This document shows positions 9,446-21,400 of a stretch of DNA of 64,000 bases, in pieces. The position numbers were made by a program, and so were the translations under genes. Below the pieces are notes generated by a model that did no database searches, had not been told where the DNA came from, and was given only the letters and a program-made list of their open reading frames with translations. This DNA is from Romanomermis culicivorax (lineage: Eukaryota > Nematoda > Enoplea > Mermithida > Mermithidae), in NCBI GenBank assembly GCA_963922205.1, contig CAWUHX010000309.1, positions 1 through 64,000 of the forward strand. The letters are read 5' to 3'. Numbering within the stretch: the stretch's first letter is position 1; each line of letters starts with the position of its first letter.

Positions 9446-12400
9446 GTTTACGTTTTTGAATTTTTCTGCTCGAGAAAGCAAAGCAATTCTAGATGGAAAT
9501 TTTATGAAATAGACTTTGGTCAGGAAATGATTTGTTGAGAAAATCTGACTAGAGGAATACTCAAAATTTTTTTGAATTTATACTTGAAAATCTGATAATG
9601 AAAATATTAAATGGTCCAGTTCCACTTTCTTGAGTTTTCCAATCTTGGTTCACTGATTTTAAGGGTACTGTTTCGGCTCCGGTTTTACCGTATTGAAAGT
9701 AAACTATTCATGTGCATGGAAATTATTATCCAAATAGGACAACAAAGATGAAGAAACATATTTTATATGCAAACCTGCTACGTAATCGAAAACAGTTGTG
9801 CTGGTGGATAATCAGATCGAGTTTCTAATGCTAATTGGACATGCTCCAGTTTATCGAAACTGAAAATTGGAAAACCGAAATCGGCATTTTTGGGGGTATT
9901 TTTCAGTTTTTACTAGTGATGTGTATCGGATATCCGGACGGATATTTTGAAAAACGGTTATCCGGATGTAAAAACATGTCCGGATCAGTGTTTTCTTTTT
10001 TGCCGGAGGCAAATGATAAGTTTTTGGGGCAAACGAAATTGAGGTAGTCATTTGTACATGTACAAACGGCTCTTTCCCCGTTCAGGGAAGAAAATTTTAG
10101 AGATGAGGTACAGAAAATATGCATTTTGGTGCATTTCAGAAGTTCATAAGCTCAAAATTTTAATTAATTAATTAACTTAACTAAAAAAATTAATTAACTT
10201 TAATAATCATTATTATGTATTACCTAGCTCAGACTCGGCTTTCAGAATGTTTACCTTCACCTATCATTTAATGTATGATTAGTTTTCATCATCTCAAACG
10301 TATTATCTTATGTTTGAAGTGGTAATCTTCAATATTTTATCTTGATATTTAATGAAGATCTGCAGTTTTTCATTGGAATATTTCTTGAAAAAGATCAATA
10401 CGTCAAGTCTGTAAACTTTTTGAAGCGATTATTCCTTTCTTAACGTAAAATCAATTCGGAAGCTTCATGGAAGTAGTTTTCTGGAATTTAAACTCTTCCA
10501 CTTATATCTTTTCGGTCAAGTTCATGAGAGTTAACGAATAAATTACTGGTTTAAAAATTGTTCAAATAATAAAATTCTAAAAATTACGACTCTTGAACAC
10601 TAAATTCGAATCTAATTCTTGAAATAATTTAATATAATTTGAAAATATAATTCAATAATTTTAAAAAAAATAATAATTTAAAACAATTCAACATCTTTTT
10701 TGGGCTTTCACTTGTCATCATGGAGAACTTAACCATCGGTTTATCATTTAAAGCAAATTCGTTATGCTATTGGATAGTTTTCTTGACAAATCGTTCCACA
10801 GTGCTGGTAAATTAGACTTGAAACTCGAAAATTTCGACTTTTTGCTTAATTTTAATGAATTTTTTTTGTAGTTATAAATAAAATTTGAAAACTACACTGA
10901 TTTGGTTATTAATCTTTTGCCATGACATAGAGGAACACAGGTTACTTATTTATACCTATTTTTGCTATGTACTAATTGTACAAAGGAAATATTGGCTGTC
11001 GTTCGTACATGTGCAAATGGGTCATGTACAAAAAAACCCTGGTCCGGATATCCGAATATTTTCACTGTTAAAAAAAAATAAGTAAAGATTGCTGAGAAGT
11101 TAGGTGCTACATTATGGGGTATTCTCATGTAAGCGATTTCCAAGTGTGCGATTGGGAAGTGAGCTAATTCTCAAGTGAGCGATTCCAAACGAGCATTCGA
11201 GAATTTAATAACACCTTCTTCATATTTTCCTTCTTTACCTTATATTTTTTTGCACGTATTTCTTTTTTCTCTCGTTTTTTTTCTATCGCTTATGTTTACG
11301 TTTATTTATGTTTTTACGTTTTCATTTTTTGTCTGTGCCATCTTTCATTTTCTTCCTTCTTGTCATCTAATTTTTTCTTTTTTTGTTTCTGATACAATAC
11401 ATTACAAGTTGACGTTAACCGTAGTCTTCCGTATAATTCTTGTACAGTACAGCATGCTTGAGTCTTTGTCGTAAGCGTGAAAATCTTCTTAAAAATATAA
11501 ACAAAAAAATGCTGGCAGAAGCAAAATATCAAGAGAAAGGAAACATTAACAAAAATGAAGACATTAAGAATAAGTGGAAAAAAATTAAAAGAAATAAACA
11601 TGAAGAAAGTGTTAAGGAAGAAGAGGCAAGATAGAGAAAGCAGCAAGGAAGAAAGAAAAAATAATGTGGAAAAATAACAAAAGAAGAATCAGGAGAATAG
11701 AAAAAAAGAAAGATAAAGAAGTAAAAGCAAAAAACTAAGATGAAAAGTAGGTAAGAATGAAAAAAAATCATAAAGAATAAAATTAAACAGGAAATACAGC
11801 GTGCCGAATTGTCTAAGAATTATTTAGGAGGCAATGTTTTATAAAAATGACAACCTGTAATGTATTGTTTCATGAGTAAAAGAGACGAAAATATATGAAA
11901 ATAAAAAAGAAAATGAAAGAAAGAAGAGACAAAAGATAAAGATGCAAAAACATACATAAACGAAAACATAAGCAACACACAGAACGAAAGAAAAGAGAAT
12001 TACATGCAAAGAAAAGTATAAGGGAAAGAAGGAAAATGTGAAGAAAGTGTTATTACATTCCCTATCGCCTCTGGAATCGCCCAATTGGGAATACGCTCAT
12101 TTGGGAATTCGCTCAATTGGGAATTCGCTCACTTGGGAATATACCCTGCATTATTACACAAAGTTTCAACAACAAGACAATAAAAGGTTCAGTAGTCTTG
12201 TAGTTGGCCAAGTGTATTATTACATAATAATATGCGACTTCTTTTTACCTTTTTGCAAACAACATTAAAGAAGTCCGAGTATATCCGAAGGTGCAAAAAA
12301 CACGGATATCCGGATATGGAAATTTTTTTGGCGCAGATCGCTAGTTTTCACTTCGGTTTTAGACATACGACTAATTATTGAATGTTTAGTCCAAATTATA

Positions 12401-15400
12401 AGTGCTTTTCGTCTGAAAATTACATGTTTTCTTCTCTACTCGTTTTTAAACTGACTACCAGAATAAGTCTTGTCAAACTTTATTCTACAGTCAAAAACGT
12501 GGTATAGTTATCATTCGTGGTGATAGCTTTTGACATGTGACAGCCATACATGTGCATGGTACCAGTTTCAGGCTGGAGATAAATCCCAAAATCGTTGGCT
12601 AGCAAATTTTTTTCCTAGTTTTTTTAAAAGTACAGTTCATTTAGGATACCAACTTGATGTTCAGTTATTTCTACTGACTGGCAATCTTAATGTTCAGTGT
12701 GAATATCGATTTGTCAATAATGGAGCAAAGAAATGTTGTTGCAAGGAAACCACTGGTACATGCACACAGGGTATGGATAGGGTATGGTTTTACCCTACCC
12801 TATAGAATTTGGCAGAAGTTCACTATGGGCCAAAAACTTGGCAAAAGTTTACTATAGGTCAAAAATTTGGCAAAGTAAAATGCAACAATCGTTTTGAAAA
12901 GATTAGATTACAAAAAAAGATCAATTTAAAACACAGTTTATGATTAGTGTCAGCAAACACTTTGTTGAGTAATTATTTATACAAAAAGCAATAAAATTTC
13001 ATTTTAAAGTAAAAAATTACTATATACCTGATTTCTGGAAAAAAATTACTAAGGGACCAATTTTGGTCACTTTCTATACCCTGGGACCCCTGACCGTGTG
13101 CATGTATGCAAACACTGATTGTACAGCTGAAGACTGCTTGGCCGAAATTGACTGACAGTAAATTCCTGACCTAAGGCCCAGCCCGGGGATAATCCCAGGC
13201 AGGGTTTTTTTTTTGACCTACGAGTCACAAGCCAAGTGGCTTGTTGACCTAAAATTTTACAAGCCAATTTTATAATATCAGTATACGTGAATAAATTCCA
13301 ATGCTAGGTTATTTTTTAAAGAAATGTATATATTGAGCATCATGGCAATCGATCAGAAAAGAGATGTCATTCAACATTTATTAAATAACGTTTTAGAGCC
13401 GTCAATTCATCAAAATTCAGGAAACTTTTGAAATTTTTGAGTTTGATCGAAGTTGAATCTACAAGCATTGTGGAACAAATTTTCGAGCAAATTATCCAAG
13501 AACATAATGACTTTGAATTACATGAGAAATCGGCGGTTAAATTGTCTATGATGACAAGTGAAAGCCCAAAAAGCTTTTAATCTTTCCTGCCTGAAACGCC
13601 GGAAAATTTTTTGGGTATTGACATTCTGCGATGTTGGAAAATCAATTTTCCAAACACTTATTTGAAGAATTAGATTCGAATTTTCTGTTCAAAAGTCGTA
13701 ATTTCTATAATTTTATGTTTGAAAAATTTTAAAACCATTAATTTATTCTCACACTCTCATGAACTTGGCCGAAAAGATATGAGTAAGAAGAGTAGAAATT
13801 TCCGAAAACTATTTACACGAAGCTTTTGAATTGATTTTACATTAAGAAAGGAATAATCGCGTCAAAAAGTTTACAGACTTGACGTATTGATCTTTCTCAA
13901 AAAATGTGTCAAGGGAAAAATGTGAATCAAAAAATGAAATCAAAAATATCAAGATGAAATATTGAAGATTACTAATTAAAACATGAGATAATACGTTTAA
14001 GATGATTAAAACTATTAAAGATTAAATGATAAGTGAAGGCAGACTTGTTAGAAGCGGCGCATGAGCTAGGAAATAAATAATAATGCTTATTTAAATTATA
14101 ACCGGTGCGAAGCACCGGAAATTTTTGAGATTATGACCTTCTAAAATGCACCAAAATGCATCTTTTCAGTATCCGATATGATCAAACACATGACTCAAAA
14201 AATTCTGACAAGCCATTTTGGCTTGTTGGACAAAAATTCTACAAGCCATTTTGTCAGTCCAACAAGCCATGGCTTGTAAAATGCTAAAAAAAAACTATGA
14301 TCCCAGGGCTCTCCCCCCTATGCGCATCTATGGTGACAGCAAATGTTTCTCAAACCCTGTTGAAGCTTCCAGACTCTTTTCACTAAGATATATAAGCTAC
14401 AATATGAGATGTTTGTCTTTAGTACTGTAAGACCGATACCGCGCTTTTGAAATTGATAAAACCGAAACGCTGAATTAAAAAAATTGTAAAGCAGAAACCG
14501 GAAAACCCCAAAAAATGAAACTGGATTAACTCCAGCTGAAATTATGGAGTTACTCTGTCTGGTTGAGTCAAAACTAAACTCGTGAATTATGGTAAAATTT
14601 TGTCCGAATTGAATTTATTTAAAAAAATTGTATTCCTTTAAATTTATATAAGTTTGCCATCTCGATATTCAAGCACCTTATCTGACTGAAACTGTAATTA
14701 GACCAATGTTTTGCTCACGTCACGTCAGTCACGTCGTACTAAAAGTTTTTTTTGGCCGATATCACAGTCTCTTTTGTGCGAGCTTCTCTGTGTACATATG
14801 CAAGGACCTGACCGTAAGATTACAAAGAAAATTTTTACATTAAAAAACTAATCGAAGTGTTCGTTTTTACACTTAATTTTACACTCAACGTGCGTTTGCA
14901 TGTGCATCAATTTTTTATCGTTTAGAAGCATACCTCATCTAAAAACAACATATTTTCATTTTTCATTCAGAACAGGTACTTAAAACGAGCCGATTCCTAT
15001 TGTTTTGCGGTCGAGTTTAGATCTTTCTTTCATATACAGGATCATGCTTGATCAAAAATGCCATAAAAGCAGGGAAACCACCGAATCCTGATTGTACACA
15101 TATTCTAACAGCTTGCTTTGATGAACCAATCTTGTTTTGAGGTGTGGAAACGCGTTTTCTGAAACGAAAATGAAAGAAATCCGTTTGTTGTGATCTGTAC
15201 GTTGTATTCTGTTTTCTACATTGTACAAAAATTTGTATGTGGAGATAAAATTTGTATCCAATACAAAAAATAATGTCCAATGACTATCACAGCAGTATCT
15301 TTTCGTAAATTCACTCGGTATACCTGTACTTTTATCTAGTTCTTTTCTACCCAAAATACTTTCGAACTTTCAAAATCGCATGATTTATATACGCCGAGAA

Positions 15401-18400
15401 ATTCGAGAAATGTCACTTCCTGTCACAAAATCTTGTTCTCGAAATTTTTTGTATGAAAATTTAGATAAGAAACACACGTTTGTGTTGTTTTTAGGAATAA
15501 AAAATGAATTCACACAATATTAACGATTCTAGATATTGATTGGCATTGTGTTATTGCAGGGTTCATAGCGACCGAGAAAAGTCCGGGAATTTTTAGTTGA
15601 ACAGGGAAAAACCGGGAATTTCTTGCAGGGCTCGTACACAACCTGGGAAAGTGAGGGGATTTTTTGGACAGTGTCAAGTGTATGAGAAATATGTCGGAAA
15701 GTTGCGTTCTGGTGCATTTTAGAAGGTCGAAACCTGGAAATTTTCCGGTTTCTGAATGGTTATTTTGATCATTTCTTGCTATAATCCAGCTCGAGGGCGA
15801 CCATAATTTTGATCCCTTTGCCCATTTGGGGGAAAGGACCGGGGAAAAACAGTGGTAACAGGAGAGAACCGCAGTGCAGAAACTTTTCCCGGCTCTTCTG
15901 CACTGTGCAGAAAGCCGGGTACAGAAAAAACTACACTGGTTCGATATCTAAATTATGAAGACGTACAAAATCGACTTGAAATTCGCTTATAGACGTATTA
16001 TGTTCATTACTGGGAAATTTTCATAAAATACCTGTGAAACCTGGGAAAGTCAGGGGATTTTTTTTGGCCGAGTGTGTATGAACCCTGTCTTGAAAAATCT
16101 AAAATTTATTGAACGTTTTATCGTATTTTCACAATAATTTTATTGCTTCTATGAATTTTTGACTTACCTGGCTTTGTTTTGATCAATTTTATTTTTTGAT
16201 TTCAAGCACTTTGTTTTTGGCTTTCAATGGTCATTTTTTACTGTTCAAATTTTTAGGAATCTGGAAAGTCAAAAAGCTTTCCGTTTCTAAGATGCTTTCA
16301 TTGATAGATTGAAAGCAACGACTGTTACGAGACTGTTTTTTACTATTCTTACCGTCTTTGTTTTTTACTACGCTCAAAGTCCCTGTTTTTCCATACTCGT
16401 ATGTTTTTAAATGGGTATATAAATTTTGAACTGTTAATCTTTTTTGATTCTTTTTTGCATCTTAAATTTTTACGTACCTGTTATACTGAAAAAATATGTC
16501 AAACCCTACCGGGAAAACCGGAAAAAAACGGGAATTTTGTTTTTAGAAATCGCTCTGAACCCTGATTCTTGGTAATAATCCAATCAATTATATCAAATTT
16601 CTTCAATCAAACATTGAAAAGATTTCTTGACACTCCTCCCTTTTTGGAAACATAAAATGCGAAATGTGTATCTATAATGACAATCTGATGAAATGAGCTA
16701 TATCTTGAACCTTTATACTTTTCCGCATTGATGTCAAACAAGGCAGGAAAAATTTTTTCAATCACGTCGGAAATAATATTTCTGTTCAGTCAAATTGAAA
16801 ATCGACTATTTCAACACGCATTGTTGAAAAACTTCAATTCGAAATAGTGAAAAACAATTTAAACCTAACACATGCAAATTGTAGTCTTTTGAATATTTCG
16901 GCAAGATAAAATGATTGAGACCCCCAAAAAATTTCGGTTTTGCTTTTCCAGTTTTCGGGTTTTGAGAAAATGACTGCTCCCGGTATTTCAGCTAACCGGA
17001 GCATCTATAGAAAATGTGAGAAATTTTTAAACGTGGTTTAATTCATAGTTGTCTTATTCTCAAACGAATTCGCCATTCTCTAATTTTTTAGATTTAAACA
17101 TAGCATTCGATTTAAAATCGTGTAAATTAACTTCTATAATTGAAAAAAAATTTTAGCTCGCGCGATACTAGATTGCAAAGAGACGGCTTATTACGCGAAC
17201 CGTTCCCAATAGCATCGTCGTCGGACGAACCGTCTAAAAATTTTTACGACGATCCGAATCGAATGAACGTCGTTAGAGGAGAAAGCAGCGAATTATTTGC
17301 CGAAGCACTTAATCGTGTCGGCAATCAACAATACCAAGCGGTTGATCGACGCGAGCCATCAATGGCGGCGGAAATTTTTCCGGTCGGAAGACGTGGCACG
17401 GCGACAATGGACGAAAGATCACAGCAAACGATTAGCCCTAAATCAACGGATAGTACTCGACAAAAAGTTGGCCAAATTTTACAGATTCTGAAGGCGAAAC
17501 AGGTGGATATTGTTCTAATTGCCATTATTTTTGCATTTTATTTTCTAATTTTGGTTGCTTTTACGGTGTAGTCCAAAAAACGGCCCTCTCGGAAGACCGT
17601 TAAACCTCAGCAGTAGAGCTAATGTTCAGGTTTTGATTCTCAGATTAGGGTAGCTCGATTTAACTTTTTTGTTTTCCGGTTTCGGTTCTACAATCTTTCA
17701 ATTCACGATTTTTGTTTGGTTACTAATTTCAAAGCCGCAGTTTCGGATCCGGTTTTTGTGTTGAACACCTCATATTGCGGCTTCAGCGGAAATTGTTGGT
17801 AGCTTGACAGATATCGAAAAACATTTTTATGTGCCAGTCTGTCACTTGTTTAGAGGCAATTATCCTGAATGATAAATAGATTGCATTTTTAATACTAGAA
17901 TAAAGATTATCAAGGCAGATTCTGATAGTCGGTTCAAAAACGATTTGAAAAGAAAAAACATGGAATTTTCAAACGGATAGCGCTTATAATTTTGACTGAA
18001 CATACAATAATCTATCATAAAAAGTTTCATTTTTTGGCATATACTCACAACAATACAATGTCGAAAAATGAAGTAAAAACCGAAAAATACCCCAACAAAT
18101 TTCGATTTCGGTTTTCCAATTTCATGTTTGGCGGTTTTGGAAAAACGATTGTTTTTGCGGTTTTTGGTTAACCGGAATATCCCTACTTCAAATAGGCTAT
18201 CTTTTAGAATCACGATAAAATTTCATATTTAATCTAAAGCATACCGTAAGCTGCACCTGTTCATCCTGAACCAGTGTTTTTGGTGTTTATTCTTGCATAA
18301 TCTCCTGTTAATCAGCTTTTATAGGCCATGGCGAAATTAGTGGGCTCACTGCTTCAACATCAACGAAAATTTATCGGACAACACAGTGAGGTTCTGATTT

Positions 18401-21400
18401 CTGAGCTACGACTAGAGCTTCACACGGTGAAAATTCCTTACCCAGATACCCGTTTTTTTATTACCCGGGTACCCGAATTACCCTGGTTTACCCGATTATA
18501 TATTATAATAATGGCATATAATCAAGTATTCAATATTATGTGAGTAATAACATATAGTATCAGCTTAAATATAAACAATTCCAATTTTCATTAATTTATT
18601 GAATACTAACTAGATTAATAATCAGAATAAGCATTAAAAAGTCAACAAAATTAATAATGCAGCTCGTTAGATCCTGTTACCAGGTTTTTTGCACAGGGCA
18701 GATTGCAATAAACCAAAATATGTCAGGAAGTGAAATTGTGACTGATTCTGACTCCGCTGTAACTGACCTTTGCGTTTGCATCAGCATTGATTTATCTTCT
18801 GGGGCACACTGTGAAAATGTAGCCGCTAAAGCAACTAGAGATGTATCGGGGACCCGGACCCGAAATGAGACCCGAAATTACCCGACCTTTTTGTTGGACC
18901 TGGACCCGAAACTCTTAAAATTTTGGACCCGGACCCGATGTTCTTGAAACTTTGGACCTGCACCCGATATTTCCCAAATTTTAGACCCGATACGTTTCTA
19001 AAAGCAACTAGGATTTTCAGTTTATTACGTGAAGCGCTCTCTTGTTCGTAATCCTCATCAAATTTCTGATATAGTTAACTCAAAGAAGTTCAACGCCATT
19101 TTACCAAACAAATTCTTCAAAATCTCGATTTAACATATGAAGATCGCTTGAAACGTCTTAATTTAGAACCGTTAGAAACAAGGAGAATACACCTTGATTT
19201 ATGCTTAATGTATAAAATTGTAATGAATCAGGCTTTAGCATGTAGTAATTTTTTCACGCATCTTCATTCTACAAATACTAGAGCTTTTAAGCAAAATAAT
19301 TTTGTTATTGAAAAACCTGAATTAAACGTAAGTATGACGATTTTTCAATCGTATGTGCCAGGATTCGAAACGTTTTACCTCCGGATATTAAATTTATTAA
19401 TAATTTATTATTATTATTATTATTATAACTTTGACAAAAAGTTTTCTTGCACAGATAAATTTTTTGTTGCTCGCTCTAAAATTGATAGATCCGCTCAATT
19501 TCAACACAAAAATAATTAAAAGCTGTTTCCCTTGTATTTCACTCAGTTCCATCAGTTTTGGACTTTTAGTAATGAATTTCCTGAGTTTAGGAGGAAAAAT
19601 CTAAGGTTGGCAAAAGTAACTTTTTCAGCGCCAAGCGCCGGAAAATTTTGATTTCAAGGCCTCTAAGAAGTCGGAAAAATTGTTTTCTAAGCACAATCTT
19701 CTGGAAATATCAATGATCGATCGTGATCTTTACGCCATTTGGTTGGCGAAAGGGGTCGAACATTTTTTCTCCATTTTCCATCTAATATGTCACGGGCCAG
19801 TAATTTACCAATCATGATTATTAATCAAGAGAGGTTACTTTCAAATAATCTGAAGCATAAAAAAGCGCAATAGGTTTTTTACCTCTGACTTGAACACTTT
19901 GGATTTTTATATTCTATTACGCTGGAAGAATAGAGAAATGAATGAATTTATCTTTTCTCTCTTGCAATCTTTTCTTTCTTTTCTTTTACATTTTTTATCT
20001 TTTCCGTATTTATTCCTGAATGAAAAGACATATTTTTCAGTAAATTCATTGAGTTTTCGGCTGGGCAATCTAAAATTCAAAAATTAGGCAGGCAACCACG
20101 AATTTGGATTCTTCAGCCGGCAAGAAATACTGCAATTCTGTCATGCTAATGTTGTATCATTTTCCGAATGCAAAAAGTTTATGCTCACGAAAGCCAAGAA
20201 TTCTAAAGGACCGCAAAACCATTTTGTGAAAACAATCGACAATCTTTACTTTCGTCAAATGCGTTTAAAAGAATGCAAGATCAAACATTTATCTATACAA
20301 TGCTTATGTTTAAAAGATATAAGCATAAGCTAGGCTGGCATTTTGCAACTGCGCAACAGAAATAATACCAAGAATCATAAATGATTGAAAACCGTCGCGA
20401 ACATACATGCACATAGGGGGTAGGGGGTAAACCCCCTTACCTGAGACCCTGGCCTATAAATTCGTCAAACACCCCCCCTCATCTTTTCCAAGACAGCTTT
20501 TTTGATGATTTTTGTGGTTGTGCATATTTTGTATGAAAAACAAGCTCGCAGAACTTTTTTTGTTTTTCTGCTCGCCCACCCCTCTACCCCTGGATAAAAA
20601 GTCCCAGGACCCTACCCGCCTGAAATGTTTGCCGTGCATGTCTGGTCGCAAAGCGCCGGAAAATTTTCAGTATTTTCCATTTTAAAACGTATAAAAATAA
20701 ATCTCCGGATAGGAAACCTTAAGCCCTATTCAAAAGTAAAAAATCCTAAAATTTTTCGTCAGCGACAGTCGGTGACTGCATTCTGAATTGGGCTTTATAG
20801 CCTAATCAAAACGGCCGTCAGTGCCTCGGTTGCACTATGCAACTTGCTCAAAAAAAATTTGGTTGCACGGTGCAAAATTTGGTTGCTGTGTGGAAAAAAC
20901 CCTGTCTGTTCCGTCTCGTTTCTAAAATAGGTAGTTACACAAGCTGATGTGTATTGTTTCCTGCCTGTATACATACAGTTAGAGCTGAGACGGACATGTT
21001 ATTGTTCAATATGCACTCCGCACGTTACGGCATTCAACACTATCTACTTTGCATTTTTAATATAATCAATTACCCGAATTTACCCGCGGATATCATGTAA
21101 CGTTTCTCTGATTCTACCCGCGTAATTTGGGTACCCGATGTGAAGCTCTAGCTACGACACGTAGGTCTCCATGGTCAGATTTTTAAGGTAGGCGTAAAGT
21201 TGAAAATTTGCCTGGGTAGTGTAGCTAAATGTCCACTAAACACGCCATTTTGTCTCAAAATTAGTCAACCGGTGATCAATTTTTAGAACTTTGGGTAGGA
21301 GTAATACCCACTCATACCTCCCCCTATGGATCAATCTGCTACGACAACCAATTTTGATAATCATGAGCAAAATTACCGTTTTCAAGAAAAGTTTCAATCT

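Larger units (their letters stand above)
9913..12350. mobile_element. Host element with GGATATCCGGA words, twice interrupted
   Basis: The left end, from ACTAGTGATGTG, carries GGATATCCGGACGGATA and TTATCCGGATG. The right end carries CGGATATCCGGATATGG and closes GCAGATCGCTAGT. The words are palindromic like those of neighbouring families. A TTTGTAC element (9986-11041) and a foldback element (11116-12146) are nested inside. No TSD was confirmed. Confidence 0.5.
18413..21150. mobile_element. hAT-like element, TACCCG words, with LINE inside
   Basis: The TIR is TAGAGCTTCACA (18413) and TGTGAAGCTCTA (ends 21150). Perfect TSDs GCTACGAC lie at 18405-18412 and 21151-21158. Both subterminal zones carry TACCCG/CGGGTA words, including ACCCGGGTACCCG (about 18462) and GGGTACCC (21130). 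A second cluster of GGACCCGGACCCGA units (18850-18995) precedes a LINE fragment. The interior also holds the LINE tail (19034-19516), a Harbinger-like MITE (20722-20794) and a GTTGCAC element end, so most of its 2.7 kb is other insertions. Confidence 0.8.

Noticed and set aside
11175..12084. Phe/Leu-rich and Lys/Glu-rich frames on both strands
   Set aside because: Low-complexity translation of T-rich and A-rich foldback arms.
15052..15354. 100-codon minus-strand frame in intron
   Set aside because: No similarity recognised; it overlaps another chance frame on the same strand.
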